DNA of 64,000 nucleotides from Albifimbria verrucaria (Eukaryota; Ascomycota; Sordariomycetes; Hypocreales; Stachybotryaceae). The notes beneath the pieces are model-generated. The model worked only from the letters and a program-made list of their open reading frames with translations. It did not search any database and was not told the DNA's origin. This document shows, in pieces, positions 48,717-59,645 of the stretch. The position numbers and the translations under genes were made by a program. The stretch lies in NCBI GenBank assembly GCA_020081605.1, contig JAHREC010000019.1, positions 372,001-436,000 on the forward strand, in the 5' to 3' direction. Position 1 is the stretch's first letter. Each line of letters starts with the position of its first letter.

Positions 48717-48926
48717 ATGAAGATCTCAATTACTTTGGCCGCTCTTTTCACTATTGGGCTCTCCACCGCTGCCGTCATCAGAGAGACAGACCCCAAGCCA
48801 CCGATCAAGATCAATAGCGTGACTGATCCCAAACCACCCATCAAGATCAACCGCGAGACTGATCCTAAACCACCAATCAAAATTAACGGAGAGATCACGG
48901 GCAAACCACCCGCCAGAATTAATTGA
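48717..48926 (+). CDS. Small secreted peptide precursor with four 12-residue tandem repeats
   Basis: A 69-residue protein. A signal peptide (MKISITLAALFTIGLSTAAV) is followed directly by four 12-residue units: RETDPKPPIKIN, SVTDPKPPIKIN, RETDPKPPIKIN and GEITGKPPARIN. The first three differ only in the first two residues. Each unit corresponds to 36 bases, from 48780 to 48923. There are no cysteines and no dibasic Kex2 sites. Secreted precursors with repeated cores are the layout of fungal RiPP and pheromone-like precursors, but those usually carry KR or KEX sites. I see no UstYa-like (HxxHC) gene nearby. Function unknown; it lies 1.3 kb from the esterase end of the P450 island. Confidence 0.65.
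   Translation: MKISITLAALFTIGLSTAAVIRETDPKPPIKINSVTDPKPPIKINRETDPKPPIKINGEITGKPPARIN
48780..48923 (+). repeat. Four tandem 36-bp units inside the repeat peptide gene
   Basis: Units start at 48780, 48816, 48852 and 48888. Third-position differences between units (for example CCGATC, CCCATC, CCAATC) show that the protein sequence is more conserved than the DNA. Confidence 0.85.
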
Positions 48927-49833
48927 TAAACAAGCACATACGCTTGATTACACCCGAGTATCAACTGGGCTACTAGAAATGAGTGTCAACAAGCAAGTTG
49001 GAGTGGATGGCAATAGTCACGGTGCAATTAACGGGCTTCCAAATCACTGTCACAATCGATTTGGCTCTATAGAAGATTCTCTCGACAATGCTAGCAGATA
49101 TAATGGCTTCTTATAGGAGCCAGGGTTAAATCAAAGACATTCAATACGACCGTAACAGCAGCAGAGTATATGTTGTATGGTCAACGATGTAGCTGTAATT
49201 AACGCATCAAATTCGTCAGGAAATCCATGGTCCTATTGCTAACTCGTAGTTGAGACGGATGAATCCATTGTTCACAGTGATTAGATGTCTTCAGGCGGTC
49301 TTAACATGAGACTGGATCTTAGATAGCCTCATATCAGTTTCTCACCGCTCTATGAAAGTGTCGTGTATTGAACGCCTAAGTTGATAACAATTTGTCCGGA
49401 TGTGACATTGAGGCCCTGGAGAGTATCTACATATTATAAATCTATAATCGTGATGAGTCTGAATCAGGCCATAAGACAAATTGCAAGTGTATATGTCTTA
49501 CATTATTGTTAATACTTTCGCAGTTTTGTCTCGATTAGAAGTTATGCAGCTTTGTAACAATGGGGAAAATGTGTGGATAATCTCATGCAACTCCAGCCAA
49601 CCCCTCTCAGAATGCTTGGTAATCCTTGTTGATGATTTTGTCTTACCATCCTTCCATGGAGAGTATTTGTCAGCACTGATGCAGAATTTATAATGGCAAA
49701 CACATCCAAAGTTAGGTCAATTAGGCTACTCAAGCTTGAAAGACATCTCAAAGCCTCAAGCATCAATTGGATCAAAGTCAGTGCTAGCAGATTAAGCAGT
49801 TACATAACACTCACTGCCGGAAAGTCTTAAGCT
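48927..49833. other. Intergenic stretch without a recognisable gene
   Basis: About 900 bases with no coding signal. It holds the 3' region of the repeat peptide and the promoter of the NmrA-like gene. Confidence 0.4.
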
Positions 49834-50964
49834 ATGTCACCCAGATATCTTATTACCGCTGCTTCGGGTCATATTGGTACTCGGCTAGTTCCTCTTCTCT
49901 TATCGCTACCTTCAAAACCGGAACTGATTTTACCGACCACAAACTCTGAGAGGCTGAAATCACAGCTACAGGACTACGTTCAAGATCCTCGGGTTCATAT
50001 CATTAGCGGAGACATCCAAAACTCGAACTTTGCTGAAGAAATCATCAAAACCCATAACGTCACGGCAGCCTTTATTTGCATAATTGGCGAAAATGAGTTG
50101 ATGGTGACTCTGAACTTGTTTGATGCGATCAGGCAAACCGGTACTGTGAAGCATGTTGTTTATGTTTCAGCGGGCGGCGACTACGGCCTTGACGCCATCC
50201 GTACAGGCTCGCTTCGCAACAACTCAACAGGCCATGTGCTGGTCAAATACATAATTGAAGCCAAGTTACAATATGGATCACTCCCCAGAGAAGCAGAAGG
50301 TGGATTTAGTTGGACAATTCTTGGTCCCACACTTTTCTATGACAACGACCTACGAAGCAAGCAGAGCATGCTCGATTCGGGTCTCTTCGATGAGCCTCTA
50401 GGTCCCAAAGGTGTTAGCAGAGTTGACTGCGCAGATATCGCCCTGGCAGCCGCCAACGCTCTGGAAGATGATGGAAAACATTGGTCCGGGAAGAAGATTA
50501 TGCTTGGCAGTTTGGAGACGTATACTGCCGACGACGTGGCGAGGCTATGGTCGGCCGCGCTCGGCAAGAAAATCACGCCGCTTGGCAGTGACTTGAAGGG
50601 GCTTGAGTCAATCCAAAATAAGTTTACAGGTGTCATAAGTGCGGTCTGGGGAAGAGACGTAAGACTTATGTATGACTGGTTTGCCAAAGATGGGTTCAAG
50701 ATTACGGATGCCGAGTACGAAGATCAAGTCAAACTACTTGGTCGGGCCCCGTCAAGCTACGAGGAGTTTGTTAAAGCAACCGGGGCTGAATGGACGAAGG
50801 AGGGAAATCAGTGTAAGAGCGGGCTCCAATCTGAGAAACTGCCAAAGCAAATGACCCATTACAATATCCACTTCCCGTTTGGGTCACGCTATTGTCACCT
50901 CTCATCGTTGCTAGACAACATTGACCTTTTATCTAATCCTGGCAAGTGTCTGTCGGTGAAATAA
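49834..50964 (+). CDS. NmrA-like NAD(P)-binding Rossmann protein
   Basis: Atypical SDR of the NmrA/isoflavone-reductase-like group. The N-terminal nucleotide motif is ITAASGHIGTRL. Later segments are VKHVVYVSAGGDYG, FSWTILGPTLFYDN and VDCADIALAAANAL. Single exon of 376 residues. Family members usually stop soon after EFVKATGAEW, so the last 50 residues (from about 50815) may be read-through after a missing base. Alternatively they may be a true extension. Such proteins are either redox sensors or reductases in secondary metabolism; the sequence does not decide. It may act with the SDR 0.4 kb downstream, on the same strand. Confidence 0.85.
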   Translation: MSPRYLITAASGHIGTRLVPLLLSLPSKPELILPTTNSERLKSQLQDYVQDPRVHIISGDIQNSNFAEEIIKTHNVTAAFICIIGENELMVTLNLFDAIRQTGTVKHVVYVSAGGDYGLDAIRTGSLRNNSTGHVLVKYIIEAKLQYGSLPREAEGGFSWTILGPTLFYDNDLRSKQSMLDSGLFDEPLGPKGVSRVDCADIALAAANALEDDGKHWSGKKIMLGSLETYTADDVARLWSAALGKKITPLGSDLKGLESIQNKFTGVISAVWGRDVRLMYDWFAKDGFKITDAEYEDQVKLLGRAPSSYEEFVKATGAEWTKEGNQCKSGLQSEKLPKQMTHYNIHFPFGSRYCHLSSLLDNIDLLSNPGKCLSVK

Positions 50965-51389
50965 TTTGCTTCGAATTCTGTATTCCAACACAATACTCAA
51001 CACAGAAGCGACCTCCCCGTGTGCTTACAATCTTGTTTAGAGTTATCGAAAAAGAGAAGGGCTTGATTGACTAACTAAGGATCCAGATCAGCAAGGGAGA
51101 TTCTTGCTTTTGCATGTTTTAATGCCTTTCCAGCCACCCACTTTAATGCTCAATCCTTCATTTCCGACAGGGATAACTTCCAGTTGCGGTATGGGTGTTG
51201 ATTCATCAAGACAGTATCCACCCACGCCTGATGCAATTTTTTCCACTACAAAGAGGATGACCGTGGAGCTTCGAGCCGGAATGTAGAATGAAATATTCGA
51301 AGGAGAGACCAGGAGAAGAACTTACCTCCGAACACCGCAATCAGCCCATGGAACAAGACATAGTTGCCTATAGCTTCGTGAACCCCTGA
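50965..51389. other. Intergenic between NmrA-like and SDR genes
   Basis: About 425 bases. A short frame at 51104-51286 shows no domain. Confidence 0.4.
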
Positions 51390-52819
51390 GTGTTTCCTCT
51401 AGATCCAACTTTTATGGCGAAATTATTTTCCGCTCCGGATATTCGACTGTGGTTTGATTTGTGGTGTTCTCAACTTGACACCTCGGGCATAGGGTTACAT
51501 CAGATAGCCGAAAAGATCAAGAGCAGTCCCAAAATGTCTGGTACTCTTTTACTTGTTTTACTCACAACTGTGACAATACTCCTAAGCTATGGGCTTCCAT
51601 TATTCTTTGCAGAATATTTTCCCTGGCAGAGTATATTGAACCAGAGATATGGCAGACCTGCTGTGATCACCAAGTCATATCGGGGCAGGACTGTCCTGAT
51701 CACTGGTGCGAATGGTGCGTTCGGATCCAGGGCTGCTAAGCTGTTCGCTCAGCGCGACGTGGAGACGCTCGTCCTTGTGGATGTCATGGATTGTCAAGTC
51801 GTCAAGGAGCAGATCAAGACGGAGCTCGCAGATATGAAAAAGACGGCCCCTGAAATTATAATCTGGCAGATCGATATGATGACTTTTGGAGGTTGCCAAG
51901 AACTAGGGAGAAGGGCCAAAGAACTGAAAAGTCTTGATCATGTCCTTCTGTCTGCAGGCATTCTTTCTTTCAACCGCCGCGAGTCACCAGAGGGCTGGGA
52001 AACTTGTGCGTCGTCGCCTAATATGCTTCCTTTCAGCTTGAGTCACTGCAGCTAACAGCCAGCTATAGCACTACAAGTAAACTTCTTTTCAACTGCTCTT
52101 ATCTCACTTCTTCTTCTCCCATTGCTCAAATCCTCTCCGACGAACTCATCCCCGCCTGTCCTGACTTTTGTTACATCCTTTGGCGTATACCCGTCCTCCT
52201 TTACCATGTCTATGCCCAAGCATGGTTCTTACCTCAAGCATCTCAGCAATAACAAAGATGGTATGCAGCAAGCTCATCAGTATGGCTGATCCAAATCTCT
52301 TCTTCTTTACTTCTCACGAGAGCTTGCTCGTCGAGTGTCCGTTGCGAGAGAGACAAATAAAGCGATGAGAAATATCATAGTTAATAGCGCTGACCCTGGC
52401 TCTGCATGGACACCACTTACAAAGCCTAATCAATCACAACTGATTCCAAGGTTAATCACGAATTTTGGAGCCTGGGACCCAGAAATTTGCGCCACCGTGT
52501 TGGTCAATGGAGTTTCCACCTCAGAGGAAGGACACGGAAAGATTCTTCAAGATTTTGACACGGCGCGGTAAGTTTGGAACTTCGTTTGTGATTTTATAGA
52601 ACCCAATATATCTAACAGTTCCATGACAGTTACCCACCATTCATGGAGCGGAAGAGCGGACACCTCGCCCAGAAACGTGTATGGGAAGAACTAAAAATGA
52701 ATTTGAAGCCAAGGTTCCAGAAACCAAGCTGGTTTACGATTTACTGGGGGCGATATGAGCATATAGACTGGGAGAGAAACTCCACCCATGCTTTGCAGTA
52801 TGTGGCTCATACTACTTGA
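51390..52819 (+). CDS. Membrane-anchored short-chain dehydrogenase with an in-frame stop in the catalytic motif
   Basis: SDR with an N-terminal hydrophobic segment (LLLVLLTTVTILLSYGLPLF), the NAD(P) motif LITGANGAFGSRAA and LLSAGIL (NAG-type segment). It continues with VTSFGVYPSSF (the catalytic Ser region), then Tyr-Gly-stop-Ser-Lys, then NSADPGSAWTPLT. The TGA at 52287-52289 is codon 279 in a frame supported on both sides: exon 1 is 51390-52005, the intron is 52006-52068, and the frame continues unbroken to 52571. A CGA codon would give YGRSK, the usual YxxxK. Another intron is near 52569-52630. A later ATG at 51534 is an alternative start. If the TGA is real the enzyme is dead, because the catalytic Lys is lost. 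Confidence 0.8.
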
Positions 52820-53247
52820 CTCCGTTTATATAGCCCACCACTTGAGCCGGAACGCACATGATTTTTTTTAGTTGCATGATCATGGTGAAAGAGAATTAGT
52901 GTCGCTCCCACGGGTCAGTAAGTGGCAAGTGTTTGAGGTTGATATGCGATGTCCAATCTGTATGGTTCAGTCAATCCTTAGGAGACATCTCAGTCACTGC
53001 CAAGATTGATGATGATTATCTCTCAAGCGAGACAAAAATTTATGGCAAACATATATACACCTTCAAGCAGATAAACTCTCTTTACAAGATGTAAATTTTC
53101 ATGTCAATGAATTCACGATATAAAGATTTAGAGAAATTCAAGATGACTAGTAAATTGCAACGATGTGGTTTGAGGTTAGGTAGTAAGAATTAATCGACCT
53201 GAGACCTTCCTATGTCACGATCTCTTAGCCCCAAACAGTCTCCCAGT
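52820..53247. other. Intergenic, convergent 3' ends
   Basis: About 430 bases, AT-rich, between the SDR stop and the stop of the minus-strand secreted protein. Confidence 0.4.
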
Positions 53248-54054
53248 TCAAGTCTTCAGGAATTTGGCACCCTGCTTGGGAACCCCACATTGCCATCTTT
53301 TCTTCCGGCTAGCAAAGATGGACTCATTGCTATCCCCATAATGAGCGAAGTGGCAGATCCAAGGTCCTTGATGGCAGTCAATGGGAGCTAGGCCTGCCTC
53401 GCACCCATCTGCCTGCTCCTCAGCCGAAGACAATCCTGATACATCGATTTCTCTCCAGTTATCGATGTGCTTAACTTGGAGAACGGGGTCTGTCAGTCCC
53501 TCGCCCTCATTTCCATCTTTCTTGGTGAAAGTAATACTAGAAAATAATCTCTTTAGTGATGTTCCAGGGACGAAATATATAGATATATATGTGTGTGTGT
53601 GTGTGTTTTTCTGTTTTCAAATGCTCTGACCTACCTGAATTCTCCGATCCTTGGATCAGTAAAATATTGCCGCCCGCCCACGTAGCAAACATTCCAGGTA
53701 TCATGATTGTTATTGTATTCGATTCGGCCACCTTCTTGGCAATCTACTACCGCCCAGCAGTTACCGCCATTTTCAGTCTCCATGAAGACTTCGCACATGT
53801 CTGGCAATTTCCGAAAATCCTATACAGGCTATTAATTGGATGCTGGAATAAAGGCACTGCTCTAGATTTACCCAAGCGTTAACACTTTTATCTTCGGTGA
53901 AGACACCAATCGCCTGGAGAAGCTCCTTCACAATATCCGCTTTGCCTCGGCGGTACATGCGAGGGCGGAGTGAAAAGCTTGAAGCTCCTGTATACTCTGT
54001 AAAGGAAAGAAATGCCACAATGCTGATGGCTAGGATGGACTTTAGGATTGTCAT
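53248..54054 (-). CDS. Small secreted cysteine-containing protein, unknown function
   Basis: A signal peptide (MTILKSILAISIVAFLSFTE) and a basic segment (RPRMYRRGKAD, possible processing) lead to ITVFxED-like GVFTEDKSVNAW. The second part has MCEVFMETENGGNCWAVV, DTWNVCYVGGRQYF, an intron at about 53549-53647 containing the CA/TA microsatellite, and SITFTKKDGNEG. The end has ADGCEAGLAPIDCHQGPW and RWQCGVPKQGAKFLKT. Between about 53800 and 53840 the frame shifts in a way that needs either one extra base or two missing bases, and I could not fix the exact joint. About nine cysteines in all. No family recognised. An effector-like or surface role is possible. Confidence 0.6.
53590..53620. repeat. 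CA/TA microsatellite in an intron
   Basis: On the plus strand the sequence is a TA-rich stretch followed by about nine TG repeats (ATATATATG then GTGTGTGTG...), lying inside the inferred intron of the secreted protein gene. Confidence 0.7.
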
Positions 54055-55859
54055 TTTAACAATCTATATGGATTATTTCCAAGGGTAGTTCTTGAGAAAA
54101 TGTTGGAACGTGGTTTTGTATGTAAGTGACTGAGATGCTAGCTTAACTTGTTGGAGATGAAAGTTGAGCCATTGACGGTGATTTCACCTCGTTTTATATC
54201 TTGGATAGCCATGTCAAAAGTTCATGACATGGTGACGTTCCTCTCCTAACTTCATAGACATAACAGAGGTTGCATGTGACGTAGAGATCGTCCACGTTCA
54301 TCTTTCTATCTTTTTAGTCTTCAAGATGGAAGGATTCTTGCGACGCTAATGTTTTAATTAGCATTTAGAGGTTTATCATGGTATGCTTAAGCCTGGTGCA
54401 TAAACACAGCCCTCGAAAGACTGTTCATCACGTTGATCCATTGGTAGCCAAGGATCAGCTAGAGGCCAGGTGTACCGTGGCTCGGTTGATCACCATATGA
54501 GATTGTAAGCCTCATAACGTCATTACCGTCTCACGGTTACAAACAGTTGTCAGCTTAAGCTTAACAGTCGTTGTCAGACATCGGAAAAGTTGCGCTCATT
54601 CAAATCCTGGCGCAGGTGCCTTGTGGCATCGTTATTGCAACTTGGCTCGGTAATGGCCATTTCTGGCTATATTCTTGCATTATGTAAGATACATAAAACT
54701 CAGTAGTTCACAGCAAACTTTACTCAAGGTTCGACCCACCATCAGAATCCATCATTTGGAACAGCTCCTTCGCTGTGCAACAAAAGGCGCCAGATGGCGA
54801 ACAAAAACTAGCATTGCAGTCACAACTGTGTAAGTGTTAATACAGGTTAGATTTACAGACCACGACGTATATCTTGCTCAGTTATGCTTAACACCCCCTG
54901 GGCGGCTGCTTTTTATCAAGGGATCAACGGTGCGGCACCTGCATAGCCACTCGTCTCCTATCATGGTTCTTGTACATACGGCTAAGTCTGCGATGGTTTA
55001 CAACTAAAACAGCCTGGTGGTTTCTATTTCGAATACATGCGGGTTGGATTAGGCTGGCTTGGCTGGTCAGTGTGCTCGCCTTACATGACTATCGGATAAG
55101 ATGACGTAAAACGACCTGGCAATCTCTCTCCAGAAGGGAAATTGGTGGAGCCAAGCGCACATGCCGTTGGATGCGCGAGTCTACAGGGTGTATGCCAGAA
55201 CTTCTACAACCTCTTCAAAAGCATTACGTGATGTGTGGTTCCCAGCCTCTCTCACAAGGTTGAGGCTGGTATACTGCCTTTGAACTGGTCGTTTTATCGC
55301 GCGGCTGACAGTCATTTCCTCGTATTGTGCCTGCTACGCATGTGGCCTTGGCTCCCTATTGAGCTTCGACAGTACATATAAAGGGCTTTTTAAATAGGTG
55401 TGTGTAGCCAAGCTCTTGACTTAGAATCGCACCGTAAAGACCGCTTCGGGGTTTTCTACAACCCTGGTTTTCCCTTTTATTGCAGCCCACCTTGGTGGAT
55501 AGATATAATTTAGGGAGTATAAAGCGTAGAAAATTTCTTCAAAAACAGGTACCACAAATATGTACTTACCTAAGTGATAAAACGCTTGTAACTCATAAGT
55601 CATGCATAAAACTGATTAGAGTCGAGCATGTCGAGACGATAAATGACTTTGATGGTGAAAATATTGATGCTTGTGCAATATTCATCAAGACCTCAAGCGC
55701 GGGCGACGAACTACAGGGTAGGTAAGCTGTGGCATGACGAACAAGCAAGCTAAGAAATGATCCGGTGATTTATCCGATTCGGACGGGAGGAGAACGTCGT
55801 CTCCAAAACAAAACCATCACACTGAATCTACCGGACTTTTCCAAGCAAACTCATTAATT
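54055..55859. other. Intergenic stretch without a recognisable gene
   Basis: About 1.8 kb. No frame with a domain. It separates the starts of two diverging genes. Confidence 0.45.
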
Positions 55860-56794
55860 ATGCCACCACTGAGGCTTCCTCCTCAGGCTGCGTACATATA
55901 TATCCGTAATGTTAAACGTCGAAATGCCCTAAGCCTCGAGACCCTGAGGGATCTCCGCGGTCAACTAGTCGCCCAGCTTACCTCTCCCCGGACCGGACGT
56001 ATTGCAGTCCTTCCCCTTTCCAAGCTTCTATTTTGGATGGCTTGGAAGAAATTCAGGAGGGTCGTCGAGAAGGTCAAGCGATTGACAACCGTTGGCTTGT
56101 CGATGCCGAGGCATGGCACGAGCATAGAGCTGGCCTCCCAAAGGTCCTTGTCTTGCACAGCGAGGGCCCGGTTTTCAGCTCTGGCCATGACTTGAAGGAA
56201 CTTGCCTCCTTACCGACTGATCAAGTAAAAGAGACGTTCAAATTATGCGCTGAAGTCATGAGCCTCATCCGCCAGAGTCCTGCTCCTGTGGTCTGTCCAA
56301 TCCAAGGCCTAGCAACAGCCGCAGGGTTGCAGCTTGCTTTATCGACCGATTATCCAATCGCACTTGACAACACCGAGTTCCAGCTTCCAGGATCTAGTAT
56401 TGGGCTTCCTTGTACCAGTCCATCAACCATCGTGTCTCGACGAGCATCGCCAGCCCAGACTTATCGCATGTTTCTGACCGCCGAAAGAGTGAGAGCTAAA
56501 GATATGAAGGACGCAGTTGACGTGGTGGCAACGCCCGAACACGCCGAATCGACTGACACGGCTGCTGCTGCCTTTAATGCAAGAGTTGAACACATAGTTG
56601 GTAAGCTGATCAATACAGGTGGCCAATCAATGGCTTTGGGCAAGTGGGCATATTGGACTCAGCTTGGTCTCAAGGATGTATCTGACGCTGCCACGTGGGC
56701 AGCCAGAGCAATGGTTCTGCACTCTAAATGTACTGATGCAAAAAGTGGAATGTCTGCTTTCTTGGCTAAGACGAAGCCGGAGTGGACCACTTGA
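55860..56794 (+). CDS. Enoyl-CoA hydratase/isomerase family protein (ECHDC3-like)
   Basis: Crotonase-fold protein. The start MPPLRLPPQAAYIYIRN leads to KRRNALSLETLRDL. The first oxyanion-hole segment is PVFSSGHDLKEL and the second is IQGLATAAGLQLALSTDYPIA. The remainder (FQLPGSSIGLPCTSPSTIVS, LTAERVRAKDMKDAVDVV) fits the family to the C-terminus EWTT. One missing base in the C run near 56012 divides the first frame from the second; correcting it gives PPFQASILDGLEE. No intron. Relatives act in mitochondrial fatty-acid metabolism, and their reaction is not well defined. No partner gene adjacent. Confidence 0.88.
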
Positions 56795-57589
56795 CAGTCT
56801 GAGGAAGACCCTTGGAAGGTCGGACTAGTCAATGGTTTTACAGTGAATTTGACTCATTAGCAAAGCAGACAGTTTGCTCGTACTAAATTATCGCGGCTTT
56901 GCTATTTTCTCATCCTCCGTTTGAGCCGGTCCTGTGATGCTTTGGCCGTTCATCCAAAAGAAAAAGAAAATTAAAATTAAAATATCCAACACTTCTAACC
57001 TGGAATGCAAATATGTTAGATTTTTTGGGGGTATAGGGTCGGGTACTCGTTCTAAGGAGCGAATGGAAAAGGCCACAGGCACGAATCAATAAGCAGCTTA
57101 ACTGCCAAACATCAATATCGTCACAATGAGATAGATGTATTAAACCGCACCGGACCATATTCGCATCATCATAACGACATTCACTTCTCAACAATGAACA
57201 AGGCGCGCCATAAGAATTGTTCTTGAACTAACTAATCTGCCACATTTTACGCTATTGGTACTGGTATTAATTTCAGCTCGTATGATGTTTGGTAGTGGGC
57301 TTCATTCAGCTATGCAGACCAGTTCATGTTTATACAAGTATTGATCCTTATCAATACTTCTCTTCCACATTTGGGGCAATGCTTTGAGAATGCCAGTCGG
57401 GAATTGTATATCACTTTCCGACTCGCCCTTGTCATGGGCAATTAATGAAGTGGGCCAATCCCAATGGTGTGCCTGAGGCAACGCTGAAAGTTTTTACGCT
57501 AAAGCACCCTGCCAGCAGGTATATAAGGCGATGCTGCCTCCTCCCTTTGGACTTTTTTCTTTTCTTCTTCACGTCGACAATACTTCAGT
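56795..57589. other. Intergenic, upstream of the small ORF
   Basis: About 800 bases. A TATATAAG box lies at 57520-57527, followed by a CT-rich stretch and the ATG at 57590. Confidence 0.45.
57520..57527 (+). promoter_or_regulatory. TATA box of the small ORF at 57590
   Basis: TATATAAG 63 bases before the ATG, with a pyrimidine-rich stretch (CTCCTCCCTTTGGACTTTTT) between them. This is the layout of a strongly expressed fungal promoter. Confidence 0.5.
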
Positions 57590-57826
57590 ATGTCTCCCCT
57601 ACCTTTGGGCGCCTCCGCCTACACCACCGTAAAACCACAGCTTGCTAACAACCGCCTGCAGGAGAATCATTTCTATAGTATTCGACCTTCTCTTGGTTCC
57701 CTAAAAGAGCCACAGATCCCACCCTGGTTGATGAATGCATATCCTCGACACCCTAGAGTGAATACCTCGGTCCTCTTGAACTATCCGCAAGGATGGCGGT
57801 ATGTGCCTCTGGCATCTGCTGTATAA
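57590..57826 (+). CDS. Small orphan protein, 78 residues, unknown function
   Basis: A frame starting MSPLPLGASAYTTVKPQ and ending GWRYVPLASAV. No signal peptide, membrane segment or cysteine. Proline, tyrosine and asparagine are common. I support it mainly by its promoter-like upstream context and the absence of any competing gene. It could also be a first exon or a non-coding transcript with a chance frame. Confidence 0.35.
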   Translation: MSPLPLGASAYTTVKPQLANNRLQENHFYSIRPSLGSLKEPQIPPWLMNAYPRHPRVNTSVLLNYPQGWRYVPLASAV

Positions 57827-59645
57827 AGAGTGGTACACCTCTTGATGATCTCGACCCTGCTCTCGGTCAGCCTTCGGGCGCGAGGGTAGGGTGGGTGTTG
57901 ATGGACGTCTGACAGGCGTTTTGTTTTTTTCATTGCGTTAAGAGGCTTGCCTCGGACGTGAAGAAGAGGATGAACTGCGCTAGTGAATCTACTTGGCCAA
58001 GATTACTGACCAACTCTGGGTGACACGGAAGTTACGGACAATGTCGCACTGTTTCATGGCACAGGCAGACTTCTGTGACGAAGATATTGCCAGGTTTTTC
58101 TTCGAAGTCGAACCAAAGCCAAGGAATAACCATAATTACCATGCACGTTAACTGGATCTGCTTGAATGTGTGAGGGTTTAGCAAATGTATGAGGCTCCAC
58201 AATATCCTAGTCTACATGTCCAAGGGGAAAATAGTGAGAAAGTAGGTATGCTAATCGCTAGATGTACTGAGTACCCCATACCTACCTGTAGTCAGGGCGC
58301 ACCCAAGGGGACTATTGATTTAATGGTTCGTTGTGGACAGGCACATGTCAGCTGCATATGCAAGGTTCCCCGTAGCCACAGGAAATCTGAGTCGCGGATA
58401 ATTTTGACGCGTATCTGATCAGCCGCATTCATCGCAATTTCCACACGGGATGCATGATGCTGCGAGCATTGCCAAGGGGCCGTTCGTTTCACAGCAAGTG
58501 GCTTGGTATTTGTGAGTTTGGAGGCCTGCAGATACCCCGGAAAATCCGGATAAATATGACCTTGCAAGATCCCTTCAAGTTATGTTGTTTAGACTAGGAC
58601 TTGCTATTCGCACAATAGAACGCGTCCTACAGGGGTTGGCTAAGAGGAGAAATCGAGAAGTGCCTACAGAATAAATCTTAAAAACTTATATTGTCGCAGT
58701 ATTTTTTATTTTTATTTTTAAATTGGCTTTGTTCTTGTAAGAAGTATTATACAAGCTGTATTCTAAAGACCCTTTTCGTTATGCGAATACGTGAAGTTTA
58801 GACGATATAGTGTTGTCTATATTCGAGAATAGCATGATGAACCAGCTGTTTCTATCCCAGGACTTTGTTTTTGCTAGCAGCTTACGAAATTATCCAACCC
58901 ATGCTTTTGTCAATTTAGCCGGCGCCTCCATATTAACCGACGTAAGCTTAACGGTGCCAGGTGCGTGAGGATAAGAAATGCTTTCAGTTGTCCTCCTGTC
59001 GCCAAGAAACCCCATGCCATGACCCTGCTAGCGTAAAGCCGTCAAGGAGGATTTACGGCTTGTAACGCTCCAATCACATGGAAACGGTGAAAACAAAGAC
59101 CGTCTTGGGGTATTAGATCAAATGTGTTCGTTGTGACGTCACGCAACAATGTTCCACGATCTGTCTATCAACCCCGGAGATTGGGCATACACGCCTCACA
59201 AAGGAGTCAAAGTAATGCCAATGTTCGCGTCTCATTTCAGCCGGTTGTGACCCCGCATAACATTTGCATCTCCACTCATGCAGGGAAAATTGATCGACTT
59301 TTGGGCATCTTTTCCATGTTGATGGCCATGCCGCCTTTTGACTGGTGGAATAAATCCTCGTCAGACTTTACTGACAACGACGACCACAGGAAGATACCAG
59401 GTTTAGCCAACTCCACAATTCCTCCTACACATACCTAGCCGTTCAATCGGTCGGAGAGACGAGGAAAAGAGGTTGGAGAAGATGCGGGGTTGGACTCGGT
59501 GTGCTTCTGATATTCATACACTCAACGAACAACTCGTGTTGTTGATGTGCTAGGGGAGGAAAGGGAGAAACTGTATAAGAACCATTGACTTGACCTGGAT
59601 TTTGGCCTTGATAGCAGCACGCCTAAATTGACAGGAGATATCAAG
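57827..59645. other. Intergenic, upstream of the exopolygalacturonase gene
   Basis: About 1.8 kb without a domain-bearing frame. TATAAG at about 59573 lies some 70 bases before the GH28 start. Confidence 0.45.

Noticed and set aside
48717..48926. A standard Kex2-processed dikaritin-type RiPP precursor
   Set aside because: The repeats lack KR or KK boundaries and no UstYa-like HxxHC protein is visible in the window.
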